Assembly (NCBI GenBank): GCA_003550325.1
Contig: QKWP01000510.1
Location: forward strand, 115,929-179,928
DNA from: Gigaspora rosea
Taxonomy: Eukaryota > Glomeromycota > Glomeromycetes > Diversisporales > Gigasporaceae
Reading direction: 5' to 3'
DNA length: 64,000 nucleotides
The notes below the pieces were generated by a model that did no database searches, was not told where the DNA came from, and was given only the letters and a program-made list of their open reading frames with translations. The position numbers and the translations under genes are program-made. Shown piece by piece: positions 45,562 to 58,544 of the stretch (positions are counted from its first letter, which is position 1; each line of letters begins with the position of its first letter).

Positions 45562-47777
45562 CTGCAATAAAAGGGATTAAAGTAATTAAATATTACGGAA
45601 AATGATTTTTTTTTTAAAAAAAAAAAAAAAGACACATGAAGGTGGTTAAATTAATCGTCCATATGTACAGCATAAAGATTTGCACTTTAGGAAAATCACT
45701 ATTTTTTCACACTTAATGCTAACACTAATACCAACTACGGATTGAACTACACAAACTACAAAGCTACGAACACGAAACGAACTGGTTTACAAAAAAAGAA
45801 ACTCAGTTATTTCAGTATTTTAACTTTAAACAACCAAAATTGATATGCATGTATGAAAATCACTTGAATTAGCATACATTAACGTTAATGTTAATTCTAT
45901 AACTTGATAATGCTAATAAATTTTTCTCTACGTATAACTAACCAATGCACAAAAGTGTACCAATGTTCGATAACGACACGTGAATACAGCCGACTGCGCA
46001 TACTGTAAAGAAAGGGCCCAATTGTCTGATCTCCCTCCAAAATAATAAAAAAAAAATAAAAAAAAAATACTGTATATATATAAAATAAAATTGAAAGAAT
46101 TCAATTACTTTCCTAATCTAGTCACGTCATGATTTGTTTGTTCTATTCAACCTTTTTTTTACATTTCTTTAAAGTATTAATTGTTATGATCTGACCCTCA
46201 ATAAAAGCACATCTTGAAGGCTATCAAATTGCTTGGTTTAGAAATTTTAACAAAGCAAATAGAAATACATTAAATCACCTTGCTTTGAAGGTTTACTGCT
46301 GATTTGTTTACATGCAATTATGCTTGCGAAACTTGTATCAGTTCACAAAATTTACCTTTTTATAATACCGCTTTGTTCACATTTATTAATAACCATGCAT
46401 GCCTATTAATTTAATCCATATATATTTTCCATTTCATTTATTCATTTATTCCATTTATTTCATTTTCGTGGAATCAATAATCATTGCAAAATGACCTATT
46501 TTTTCGTCACCAAAAAAGTAGGAATGTGCGTACACATGTACGTATGAAATAGAACGAATCATTGAATCGTATGATACATAATAGACTAATTTCATCATAA
46601 ATATGCGAGAAAGTTTTTTAATCAGACCAATAATGAAATATCACTTCCGATTATTATGAAACTATTAATAACAGTTTTTTATATTCGTCTCTTCTCTTTC
46701 CTAATATGGATGTGAGCTGAATCATATATTGGTCACCTGATCTTTAATTTATTATTGTTAATTTTTTTAATTTCTGAATTTATCTGTTATAACCGTGTGA
46801 TGAATTATTTGTCACGTCGGAGTATGTTTCTTGAACATCCGATTATTTATTATACTTTTATTATGTAAACAAAACCAAACTAATAACCATCTCAATCTAA
46901 TTTTATAAAAAATCTTGTAAATAATGCGGCAATCTTGCAAAATAATATGGTAAATAATGTAAATAGTATTGTAATAATACTGTAAGAATCGTAAAAATTA
47001 AAATTAATTGTCTTTTCCCATTATCAATGATTTATTAACAGGTATATCATTAGGATTAAAATAAAAAAAAATACAAAATATATGTGTGTACTATTCATGC
47101 AATAGTTAATGATTAGCTGTAGATTAGATACACATGTACTGTATTATATTATTTAAAAAGAGCTTAGTAATGAAAGAAAGTGTTCCAATACTTTTCACGC
47201 TGTTCATGCTGTTCATGCTGTTCATGTAAACAGATCATTTGCATATCGATAAAAAAAAAACCTGTACGTACGCAGAACCTTTTGCTCTGACCCACAAATC
47301 ATTAATGATCGACATGAATTCCCTCCGTCTCGATTTATGATTTTTTTTTCCTACTTTTTTCTACTGTATAAAAAAAATATTAGCCCATTTGTCCTTTCCT
47401 GGCTAGTCCTAAATTATAAAACGCCTGCATCAGCCTTGCGTAGTCACTCTTTACCTGTCAGGTGAAGCCGCATCATTTTAGTCTTTCCCCACATTCTATC
47501 TATGTACAAATAATAATTTCTCGATTTGCCCATTTTGAATATATATTTATACTTTTATGGGTTTATTATGAGTTCATAATGAGGAGTGATGTTTAATAGG
47601 ATCACTTATTATTTTGTTTCATTAGCGATAGTATTTTTTTTCTTGTTACATCACTCATCCGCTTTTAGTAAATAGAATTCCATATAATCAAATATTAAAT
47701 CTTATGACTTAAAAAATTCTCTCACGCCGATAGAGCTGTTTGTTATGTAATATATATATGTTCTTCTAATAATAAGA
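45562..47777. other. Intergenic, mostly unique AT-rich sequence
   Basis: No further gene is supported. A three-fold tandem CTGTTCATG occurs at 47201-47226. The segment has fewer repeats than the flanks and a more mixed composition at 47400-47500. I saw no MITE ends here, which fits a host-gene island. Confidence 0.45.
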
Positions 47778-50012
47778 TCATCGTTTTAATTGCTTGTTAC
47801 TTCGATTACTTAATACTTCTTTAATTTCTTGCTCTAAGTCAACGTCTATTATCAACTTTCGTTTTATCTATCATGAAATATTTTGTGTCACGTTTTACAT
47901 GATGCTCATTTAAAAAAAAACTTTATCTTTTTTCGTTTTCATTACCTTGGCTGTACTGTTTAATTTCGTAATTTGTGGGCAAATTGTTGAATCGTTTTGT
48001 GATGACCGTTCAGGAATTGTTAAGGAAAGATTTGCCGCATTTGTATTATTTTGTCTGCAAGATATATAACAACTATTATTATGCATATCTTAAGAATTTC
48101 CCATTCAAATTATAATACCTTAAAATGTATCTTTGCTCTGATTTTTTAAGTGTGTGAATTGAAGGCGTATTTTTAGTCTGTGTCATAAATTCACTCCCGT
48201 CAAAACTCGGTTCTTGGAACGTAGTTTGACTATTTGATAAAGACTTTAGTTGTGTAAATCCCTGCTCATCTATCTTATTTGCTTCTTTCACATGTAATTT
48301 AGGTTGTTCGAATCGTGTATTATTACCCCCTGTGGAGGGTTTTGGCATAGAATATTCTATTTCTTGCTTTACAAATGTATTATAAGATTTCTGCTTCAAT
48401 TTTGACAATGAACTACCGGTACTACTCGTACTACCCGTTGGCGCGGTTAAACATTGTTGGCAATTGGCTATTTTTTGATTCTGTAAAGGTATTATTATGA
48501 TTATGTAAAATGTATCAATTTTTCATAATTTATCAAATGAACATTCTTACCTCAAGAACATTTTCAAGTAATCGATGATGAATAGAGAGCTCTCTTTTTA
48601 ATTCCTCAACTTGTGTGGAAAGCGACTTTTCTAAAGACTTTGTATTTTCTTCATGCTTCAAATTGATGCCTTGAATTAATTTAGGAAATAGATTGTTTAT
48701 TTGCTTGGATATTTCTTCCCTAAATATGTCTTTTTATCAAATATTGTTATTAAAAAATTAGTCAATATAAATTATTTATATTCGTACGTGCGTACGTACA
48801 TACCTATGTGAATTCCTCCACGTGAACTTTGTACTTCGTGAGTGAATGATGAACCTATCTTAAACATTTCGTCTTTTATAGTGATGATGTTTTGTTTTAG
48901 CACATGCTCGATATTGTCGATTTTAGCCATCAACCTATCAAATTCAACTGAGCGTGATATCAAATCACGACTAATTAATGTTGTCTCAAATTTTCGGGTT
49001 GAAAAAGCTATACAACAAGGAATTTCGGTTCCATCTTGAAATGCGTCGTGGTCTGCCACATTTATTTGTGATAGGTAATCGGTCAAGAATTTTGATTGCT
49101 CTAAAGTCTTTAATGCCTGTAATTAATAAAATCAATAATGGTTAACTGTATGTTGTGTCATTCTTCCTTTGTTTTACTTATTCAAACGTATACAGACTTC
49201 GTTTTTGTCTCCTTGCATCCTCTTTTGAAACGCGTCAACACTATGCAAAAAAAAAATTGTTTTGATTAAGCTAATTAAGCGAGAACTTGTGCTAAAGTCG
49301 CGTATTTGAGATTTTAAAATCCTATTGTTTATTTAAGCCCTAAGTTTTAAAGATACCAGAATCAAAGTCCGAAATAACCTATTAGTCACATTTCATGCAG
49401 ATCTTGTGGGTAAATTAAGTTTCACTGGAGAACTTAGTTCGTTCCTGTTTAAAGTCGAACCAGTTAAACCTGGGTTTTTTAATTACGCGAATTTAATAAT
49501 AATATACCGGATGGGTGAAAAGTCTCTAGGCAAGACCCTTTAACGTTTATATTTATGTATAAATTGTATTTAAAATTACAAATCTTATCGGAGATAGTAA
49601 AAAAGGGTCCAGCCGGCATATAATTATGATCAGTAATGTTTATTTAAATTTGATGTTTTTAATTAAAAATTAATTTGATGCTTTTAAAATTTTAAAATTA
49701 AAAATTGTATTTAATTAAAAATTTATTTAGTATATATATTTTAATTAAAATTATATATTTTTAAAATAGATTTTTATTAAACCATTCTGTTAAAACAACA
49801 TTCTATAGTATAGTATAGGATCGTCAATATGCATATAACCTGAGTTTATTTTGACGTATGCGGGGGTAATATGTAATGATGCAATTAAATACAATTAAAT
49901 ACGCGAAAAGTAAAATAAAAAAGTGATCGTTTTTCTTTTTTTTTTTTTTTTGGTTTTCTTGTGCACAATTACCTAAAATAATCTTTTTTTGTAAATCTGT
50001 TAAAAAAGACAT
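47778..50012 (-). CDS. Coiled-coil protein, multi-exon, unknown function
   Basis: Firm exons on the minus strand: 49116-48800, 48719-48551, 48480-48119, 48054-47946 and 47867-47778. They join in phase 0-2-0-2-0 to 349 codons ending TGA. Donors are GTACGT, GTAAGA, GTATTA, GTAATG. The product is helical: FDRLMAKIDNIEHVLKQNI and HEENTKSLEKSLSTQVEELK look like coiled coils, a Ser/Thr-rich linker (TAPTGSTSSTGSSLSKL) follows, and the end is basic (KEVLSNRSNKQLKR). The 5' part is uncertain: 49240-49194 and an ATG exon at 50012-49973 (MSFLTDLQKKIIL) give a consistent phase, but another reading of the 49240 exon (FQKRMQGDKNEVCIRLNK) looks more natural and misses a canonical join by one base. No domain family recognised. 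It appears to be an intact host gene. Confidence 0.65.
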
Positions 50013-50039
50013 GTATAGAAAAGAAATAAAAAAATAGAT

Positions 50040-52440
50040 TAATATTTTTATCTAATTATAATAATAGTTTATATTATATAGTTGGCATCTTTTAACATTT
50101 ATTATAAAACGCACCTATGATGGTTTTGCACCTATCATATGTTTTATTATGTTTTTTAGATTTTTCCAAGATTTGAATATAAAAAATTTTTAACACAAAA
50201 TTTACATGTTAGCATTAGTACTTAGGGTTAGGGTTTGGGAAGGGTTGTTAGGGGTGTAGAGCATTTTTACTTAGAACATCTTGTAAAACAATATAGTTGC
50301 GTTTTAGTAAAAGTCTTTTTTAAATAAAATATAAATTTTAAATCATACGTATATATATTATATTTGCATCAAATCAATACTTGTTTTGTGAAAAAAAGGC
50401 AATTAATTATAAAAGAAATATAATAAACAAGTATAATAAAAATTAATATCTCAAAACAGTATAGCTTTGAATAGAGTTTTAAAATAATTTTAACAAAAAA
50501 TAAATTTAAATTGTTTAAAATTTATTAAAACAGCCTATTTTAATTAATTTTAAAAATTTTAATTAAAAATGTTTAATGTTTATATAATAGAATAATTTTT
50601 TAAACAAGTTCATTAGTTGTTAAATCTAATTATAGTTTAAAAATCTTGAATACTTAAATATTTAATATTAAATATAATTAAAAAAATTTAAATATAGTAA
50701 TATAATAATATTGTTTCAAAGCTAATACAATATTTAATATCTTTTAGACTATAGAAAAATACAATCAAATTTATTTGTATTTTTATAGTTTTTTGGTTTA
50801 AAATATTTAAAAATAAAAAAAAGTATTTCTATTTGTACACTAGTATATAAAATACAGATACTGTATATAGTTGAATAAAAGCTATTCTTTCAATTTTGGA
50901 TCCAAAAATTTGGAAAATATTATTATGTTTTAATAATAAAATTGGTTTTAAATTGAAGCTACTTCTTCTTTTTAGTCTAAAAAACTTTGAAAATTTTGGT
51001 TAATAATATACAGTATATTAATATTTCAAATACCAATTATAATTAGTCTTTAAAGCTCTAACAAAAAATATTTTTTGCAAAAATTTTAATATAAACTATA
51101 ACTTTTTTATTCCAAAGCTACCCTTATTCTAATCTTAATTGGAATTAATTGCAAATTAATTAATTAATATTCATATTTTATAAATTAGTATAAATAAATA
51201 AAAATTGCTTTTTAACATCCTTTATACCAACTTTTTTAGCAATACTGATCTATTAAAACTTTATAGTTAGTACACTTGTACTCAACAAAACTTCATCTAT
51301 TAGCAACTGGAAATCAGAGTTTTGGTTTAAATATTGAAAGAACTGAAATAGAGTAAAAAAAGAGTTTTTTTGGTTTGGTTTTCTGATAAAAGTCTATGGT
51401 ACTATTGAAGATATAGTAAAGCAAAAAACTTAGAAGTTTTTGTTAAAAAATACAAAATACTAGCAAAAGTATACCTATATTTCTCTGTAAAGTATATACT
51501 ATATTCTACAAGTCTTTTTAAGTTAATATTGTCTCTTCTAGTCTCTTTAAATTTTTTAAAATTTCAACAAAGTGGGCATTTTAATTTACTTTTTTCCAAA
51601 AGATTAGCAGTGTTTCTCTTTTTTTTGGGGTTTGTATTACTAAAATAGAATTAAGATAGTAACATATTTGGAATCAAAAAAGCAATAGCTAAAAATTTCT
51701 AAATAGACATGTATTGTTTAATTTTTTTAATTTTTTTTTGTTATATTTTTGTTGTTAGTTTAACCCTTCGAAAATTAATTTATTACAATATAAATTATAT
51801 TATATAGTTAACAGATGCATAGCAACCAAAACGGTTTTATTTGGCAGGCGAAAGATTCGAAGGATAGTACTGTTAGTATAAGTTTTTTCTTTGTTTTTTT
51901 TTTCATCTGGATATTTTGTTTTTTGATAATTTTAGTTTTTTTTATTTAGAATATATAGATAAATTTTTTTGGTTTTTTTCCTTATATCTTTATTCTACCT
52001 TTTTTCTATTCCTATCTGTTAATTTAAAATTCTATAGATAAGCAGTTCTAACAATACCTTTTTAGTTGCAAATCTTTGTACTAGGTGCATTTGGTATCAA
52101 TTTTGATTGTTGAATAATATTAGATTTAGTAAATTAGAATTCAAAACTTTTGTAAATATAATAGTTAATTTTAATAAAGTACTAATAAAACAGGACCCTA
52201 AAAATATATATAGAAGTTATATTGGCTTTAATATAAACTTTTTAAAATTTTTATTCACTTTTTATTAAAGCTAAATAACTATGTTTTAAATATAAGCTTT
52301 AATATTTAATTAATTTTACCTAATTAACAAATATAATATTATTTTCTTATTTTAAATTATTTTAAAAAAATTTTTTTAAAAAAAACTTTATAAAACTAGG
52401 AAATAGATACGATTAATGTTCAAAACCAAAACAACAATTA
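50040..52440. other. AT-rich gene-free stretch with decayed repeats
   Basis: A telomere-like patch (CTTAGGGTTAGGGTTTGGG) at 50220 sits in a relative of the 19330-19640 elements. 51200-51670 is the second copy of the dispersed repeat at 24590-25075. The rest is A/T low complexity without coding evidence. Confidence 0.5.
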
Positions 52441-54000
52441 ATAAATACAAGTTTATTTAGTGTATTAAGTTAGAATTAATTAGTAAAATTTTATGAAATT
52501 ATAAAAGTTTATAGAATTTTATTAATAAAATTCTATAGAATCTTATAATTCCCAAATTTTTATTAATTAATTCTAGCTTTATATATTAAATAAACTTGCC
52601 CAGCATCTAAAATACATCAAAACATTAGAATTATTTTACTTAAAATTTAGCAAATAAATGCATAATTTGGACTTTTGATCAAAAAAGTCAAATTTAAGTA
52701 TTTTTTTTTTAAATTTCAAGTAAAATAAAAACAACACTACTAATTTAATATATTTTTAGGTTTTAAACAAGTTTACTTGGTGTATAAAGTAAGAATTAAT
52801 TAATAAAATTTTGTAAATCATAAAATTTTATAGTAAAATTCTATAAAATCTTATAATTTGCAATATTTTACTAAATAATTTTAACTTAATGCACTAAGTA
52901 AATTTGTTCAAACCAAAAATATATTAAAACCAACAGAATTATTTTTATTTTACTTGAAATTTAAAGAAAAGATACATAATTTTGAATTTTTAATAAAAAA
53001 AAAAATTAAATTTAAGCAACTTTTCTTCAAATTTTAAATAAAATAAAAATAATGCTACCAATTTAATGTATTTTTAGGTTCTGGACAAGTTTACTTAGTG
53101 TATAAAGTTAGAATTAATTAGTAAAATTTTGTAGATCATAAGGAGAGTGCCAAAAATCAGGTGATTTTTTAGAGGGGGAGGGGGTAAAAAAAGTTAAAAT
53201 TATATATAAGAATTTGACTATATATATATTAAGAAAGAGGAAGGGAGTAGACCTCTGATAAAAAATAATCAGGTGATTAATGACACGGCCCTAAGATTTT
53301 ATAGAATTTTATTAATAAAATTCTATAAAATCTTATAATTCACAAATTTTTATTAATTAATTCTAACAAAATGCACTAAGTAAACTTGTTCAAATCTAAA
53401 ATATATTAAATTGATAATATTATTTTTATTTTACTTAAAATTTGGAGAAAATGTACTTAAATTTGACTTTTTTGATCAAAAATCCAAAATTATATATCTA
53501 TTCTCTAAATTTTAAATAAATAAAAATAATTTTATCAAATTAATGTATTTTTAAATGCTAAATAAGTTTACTTAGTATATAAAGTAAGAATTAATTAGTA
53601 AAATTTTGTGAATCATAAGATTTTATAGAATTTTATTAATAAATTCTATAAAATCTTATTATTTACAAGAATTTACTAAATAAATCAGCTTAATGCACTT
53701 TGTAAACTTATTTAGTATCTAAAAATACATTAAATCAGCAAAATTATTTTTATTTTTGCTTGAAATTTGGAGAAAAGATGCTTAAATTTGCTTTTCTGAT
53801 CAAAATTCAAATTATGTATTTATTCTTTAAATTTAAGTAAAGTAAAAATAATTCTGCCAATTTGATGTATTTCTAAATGCTAAACATGTTTACTTAGTGC
53901 ACAAAGTTAAAATTAATTAATAAAAATTTGTGAATTATAAGATTTTACTAATTAATTCTAGCTTCATGCACTAAGTAAACTTGTAAAAGACTAAAAAAAA
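52440..54000. repeat. Satellite array, ~320-bp units, about five copies
   Basis: The landmark GTTTACTTAGTG (variants) followed by AGAATTAATTAGTAAAATTT starts units at about 52451, 52771, 53089, 53566 and 53888. Spacings are 320, 318, 477 and 322 bp; the 477 is explained by a 150-bp MITE plus duplication. Each unit holds two internal palindromes, one around AATTCTATAAAATCTTATAA and one around TTTTTGATCAAAAA. Non-coding. Confidence 0.85.
53142..53291. repeat. Harbinger-type MITE, second copy, inside the satellite
   Basis: Matches 21033-21186: ends GGAGAGTGCCAAAAATCAGG and complement of AATGACACGGCC. Direct TAA at 53139-53141 and 53292-53294. Removing it restores ATCATAAGATTTTATAGAAT, the sequence of the other satellite units at that point. 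Confidence 0.9.
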
Positions 54001-54614
54001 TAACTTTAATGCATTGTTAGCAAATATTTTATTAAATAAATTAGATCTTTATTAATAAAACAATTTATTTATCATTATAACTTCTACTTAACTCTAAATT
54101 TTTATAAAAATTGAATGGTTTTTTATTAATTAATTTTTATAAAATATGGTTTTATACCAAAAAAATCTATTATAATACTAGTAAGCTTTTTACAAATAAA
54201 ATTTAGAGGTAAGTAGAGTTTATTATGGTAAACAAAATTGTTTTAATAATAAAATTGATTTATTTAATAAAAAAACTACTATTAGCATATTATGATTAGG
54301 TTTTATTAAAATTTAAAATCAAAAATTTTTATTTTTTTGTTATGTTAGCACTTGACATGTTTATTGGCTAATTATATAGTATGGTAGATGTTATTATATG
54401 CTATAACAAATTTCTAATATCTAGAAATAAAGTAATTTTAGCTATACTTCAAACAATTATAAAATTTTTTTTAAAAAAAAATTTTTTATAAAATTTTTTG
54501 CAAAAAAGCTTTTTTTATAAAATTTATTTTTTATTTTTTTTTTTATTTTGTTATCCAAATTTTAAATATAATATTTATAAAACTTATTAATTTTATCTAC
54601 TTTAAATAATATAA
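54001..54614. other. AT-rich flank between satellite and MULE
   Basis: No gene. Low-complexity A/T with an imperfect AAATTTTTTATAAAATTTTT palindrome near 54485. The last nine bases, 54606-54614, are the left target duplication of the following MULE. Confidence 0.5.
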
Positions 54615-55119
54615 GGGAATTAGTAAACAATGCATCATGCACCGTAGTGCACCGGTAGTACAGATAGATATAAATAAATAAACATTACACAAGTGATACA
54701 ATAATCAAAATAAATATAAAATGAAATTTTATCAATAGTTATTCTTTTGCTTTTTCATTAGTACATAATAAAAGTGAAGGTTAGAAGCGAAATATTTACA
54801 ATAACACATAGTAGAGAATACACATCCAAATACCTACTAAGCTACGTGTCGAAGTGTGTCGAAGTGGTGGTAGATAAACAAATAGTATCGTATTGGTTGC
54901 TTTAACCCCTAATAGTTTGTTACACTATTCTTGCGGTTTCAAAGTTATACAACATTGTAAACAAACAAACGAATCGAACGAAGCAAACAACTAGTGAAGC
55001 GAGTTAGGCAAACGGACAAACAAAACAAGCGAAAAATAAAACAATAATAATAATCGAAATAAGAAAGTGGTCGAGGTTAACGAAACGGTACATTAATTCA
55101 AGAACGTGAAGCAAATAAA

Positions 55120-58024
55120 ATGGGATATGTCAACAAAGCACATAAAGTAAAGAAAACGGGAGAAGCACATGAAATTAGAGAAATAGGAAATATACAAAGC
55201 ACGTGAATTCAATGAAACAGACGAAGTAAATAAATCAAATGAACCAGGCGAAGTAAATCAAACAAATGAATTTGGCAAAATAAATGAATCAGGCGAAACA
55301 AATAGATTAAGCGAAGATGTCAACAAAGCACATATAGTAAGAAAAACGGGAAAAGCATATGAAATGAGAGAAATAGAAAATATCAGCAAAGCACGTGAAG
55401 TCAATGAAACAGGCGAAGTAAATAAATCAAATGAATTAGGCGAAGTAAATGAAACAAATGAATTAGGCGAAACAAATGGATCAAGCGACGATAAACCAGG
55501 CGAAGTGAATAAAGAAAGCAATAGTTATTTTAATGAATTATGTCTTAATGGGAAGAATACAGGTACTTTAGGTGTAATTTCAATAAAAGTAGGTGACTCA
55601 TGCGGAGGAAAAAATATGACAGTATGCAGAGTTTAAAGGATTTAATATACGGTTGGGTCGGAGCACTATAGTGGGAACAGAGATGCGAAAGAGGACAATT
55701 GAATGTCAGAATTCTGGTCTGTTTAAAGCAAAAAATCCAGAAAATCCTGGAACTTCTGTTAAACAAGGTTGTCCCTGGCACATTAATTTTTCAAGACCGC
55801 TTAAGCAGAATATTGAAAATCTCGTTTATATAACAACCTTAGAGGATACACATAACCATGAAATGTCTATTGAAGCATTGCAGTTTGAAAAATTAAAGGC
55901 GTTTACAAAGGATATGCGTGATGATATTGAATTTTATGTAAAAAAATATAGCTTTGATGCGACTACAATTAAACGGATTCTTAGTCAAAAATATCCATTA
56001 CATCCAATTTATCCTCAAGATCTTTATAATGAGATTAAAAAGCACAGACCATCTGCGCAATTAATTGAAGGTGATGCTGCCCGGTTTTATGAGAGCATGT
56101 TGGCCAAACAACGTGAGGACCCTCGGTGGTTTATAGAAGCAAAATGGAAAACTGAAACATGTACTCTTGTTGGTCTTTTCTGGATAAGCCCAGATCAGAT
56201 TTTGTTATAGTCTGAATTTGGAGACTCTATTGGACATGACAATACTGCGGGAACAAACTGATATAACATGCCATTATCTCTCTTTGTTGTACAAGACAAT
56301 AACATTCAATCTCGAATAGTAGCACAGGCTTTAATAAGTGACGAGACTAGTGATTTATATAAATGGGTATTACACATGACAAAAAAAGCAACTCAAGGGT
56401 GGATATCTAATGTAATAATTACTGATGGGGATCCCGCTATGGAGTGTGCAATCGTTATTGAATATCCACAGGCACGCCACGCCACCTTCTCTGTATTTGG
56501 CATATAAAAGAGAATCTCAAAAAGGCACTTTGTGGAAAATTGGGTGATTCATTTTCTGCCTTTTATTCAGCATTTTGGCAATGCCGAAATAGTGATATTC
56601 CTAAAATGTTTAATCGTTATTGGGAAAAAATTATTATTAATTATCCGGCAGCATCACAATATCTTGAAAACCATTTATATGAAAGACGTAGAGCATGGGC
56701 ATGTGGGTTTTTGACAACACTATTTACACTCGGTATTGAATCAACATCCTTCATAGAAAGTCAGAATGCCTGTATAAAGCGCATTCTTGAGAATAGTAAT
56801 ACTTCCCTTTGTGAACTCGGTAAGGTTGTTATGAATCAGGTTGAAGAACAAATGAAAAAAAACCATTTTGAAGATTGGAAGCGAAGTATTCCTTTAACAG
56901 CAAATACTGTAATAGTTTTTCCAACAATTGAAGCACTCATTAGACGTTATTTACGGCCAAATGTTATGCAATATTTGATTAATCAAATGAAGGAAAGTAT
57001 TTATTATACAGCAACTCGTTCTAGTATTGAAGAGATCAAAAGTATGCCAATAAATGAGCCATTTCAATATGAGGATCTTGAAGATGAATTTGATAGTGTA
57101 TTTATTTGTGCTCAATTTCTTTTACAACAGTTAGATGAGATTAATGTCGTGGAGGTTTGGAATATTTCTTGAGTTACAAGTTCTAATATAAATCATGTAG
57201 TATTTTGCTTGAAGGATGGGTTATATTGTTGTACATGTTTACTTTAACAGAAAAAGGAACTTATTTGCCGACACTATTTTCATTTATTAAACATTACACA
57301 AACTGCTTGATTTAACATGCAGCTTATTGCTCCTAGATGGATTTCTAAAGAGTATCGTCAAGAGGTAGCAACTGAACCTGATCATTTTGGGCAACGATTC
57401 GTTAATAGTATTACAGAAAATAATGAGAATAAAGATAATAAAAGGTTCAACCGGATTCAACCGTTTTATAATACAAGCGAACAAAGTTCTAATGAAAATA
57501 AAGGTTTTGTTAAAAAACTGTTATTCTATGGAAGAGTATGGGGCTTGGCACGTACTGCTACAAAAAAATGTTTGTTGTATCATGATAAAAAATTTGTCAA
57601 GATCGTTGAAAACTATTTAGCAAATATACATGAATGTGAAAACAATCTTATTCGAATAAACAAACAACATGAAACAGCAAATTTAGATAGTTCAGATAAA
57701 GAGAACAAGATAACAAATGTTCGATTTAGAAATCCATGTAAAATTATTACTAAAGGTAGACCTAAATCAGTTCATCATAACAAGTCCGATAAAGAGACAA
57801 AAAAAAAAGTGACAGTTGGTAAACGGAAGCGTGACCAAAATCACTGTAGTTATTGCAAAGAACTGGGTCATAACATTGTCACATGTTCTAAAAAGAATGT
57901 AGAGCGAGCAAGCAATGAAGAGCAAACAAGCGATAAAGAGCGAACAAGGAATGAAGAGCAAACAAGCGATGAAAAGCAAACAAGAGATGAAGAGCAAACA
58001 AGTGGTGCTGAGCAAGAGCAATAA
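55120..58024 (+). pseudogene. Decayed FAR1/MULE transposase with SWIM and CCHC zinc motifs
   Basis: Plus-strand coding remnant of the flanking MULE. Probable start ATG 55120, followed by a low-complexity Asn/Glu/Gly region of NETNELGE-type repeats to ~55500. Next is a FAR1-like zinc-binding segment (RTIECQNSG … TLEDTHNHE, 55600-55870). The MULE core follows: SIGHDNT (first Asp), VIITDGDPAM (second Asp), CIWH motif, and FIESQNACIKR (Glu, ~56750). A SWIM finger (C-T-C…C-R-H, 57220-57270), a basic region and a C-S-Y-C-x4-H-x4-C knuckle (57843-57884) precede the EEQTSDE-repeat tail. Damage: a frameshift near 55590, a 5-bp tandem duplication (CACGC twice, 56473-56482) that shifts frame before the CIWH motif, and stops near 55608, 56208, 56259, 57170, 57250 and 57312. 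Not functional. Confidence 0.85.
55124..55503 (+). repeat. 190-bp tandem duplication in the MULE N-terminal coding region
   Basis: GATATGTCAACAAAGCACAT at 55124 recurs at 55314 (GAAGATGTCAACAAAGCACAT). The following 180 bp align throughout, including AGCACGTGAA(T/G)TCAATGAAAC. The unit itself consists of 18-bp GGCGAAGTAAATNAAACAAAT-like subrepeats. 190 is not a multiple of three, so one copy carries a one-base indel. Confidence 0.8.
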
Positions 58025-58398
58025 TATTTGTTCTCATAGTATAGCATATAGATAATGGGTTTATACTTGATAGTGTAGACGTACATATTTTTAAGAGTAA
58101 ATGTTACGTATTTGATTGATATTACTTGTTAAAAAAGATATGTTACTTAATACTGTAATAGCGAATTGTTGTTGTGCATATTATGTACATACAAACCTGT
58201 TAAAATAGATTTTTGGGGGTTGTAATAATAAAGCAGTACGTATATACGTACTTATCGGTATTGGAATTGCTTTTTCATACGTACTGTACATATTAGTATT
58301 GGTATTACTTTTTTAATATATACATATGTCATACGACACATGTACGTACAAGAAATTTTGCTAATAAATAAGTTGAAGTTCTATTATTATTTGTAAAG

Positions 58399-58534
58399 GA
58401 TTTTAGTAAGCAGTACACTCTGCACTATAGATATAGAGTTATAATTAGGGTTAGGGTTAGGATTAGGGTTTAGGGTTAGGGTTAGGGCATAAAAGAGGTG
58501 CACTGCAGTGCAGGTGTACTGCTTACTAAAACTC
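58399..58534. repeat. Telomere-like TTAGGG tract bracketed by inverted MULE ends
   Basis: 58447-58489 reads as six to seven TTAGGG units, some with an extra T or a G-to-A change. On its left is GATTTTAGTAAGCAGTACAC (58400-58419); on its right the inverse copy GTGTACTGCTTACTAAAACTC (58514-58534), which is the MULE right terminus. The tract therefore lies inside a 136-bp inverted-repeat cassette. Confidence 0.85.
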
Positions 58535-58544
58535 ATAATATAAA

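Larger units (their letters stand above)
54615..58534 (+). mobile_element. Complete MULE, 3920 bp, 9-bp target duplication
   Basis: The direct 9-bp repeat ATAATATAA flanks the element (54606-54614 and 58535-58543). The left end GGGAATTAGTAAACAATGCA and the inverse of the right end (GAGTTTTAGTAAGCAGTACA) are terminal inverted repeats. They continue into GCAC…AGTGCACC on both sides for about 37 bp with mismatches. A single decayed transposase gene (55120-58024) lies inside. A TTAGGG tract stands next to the right terminal repeat. It is inserted within about 20 bp of the broken end of a LINE (58545). Confidence 0.9.

Noticed and set aside
58447..58489. True chromosome end
   Set aside because: The TTAGGG tract is short, imperfect and flanked on both sides by transposon and LINE sequence.
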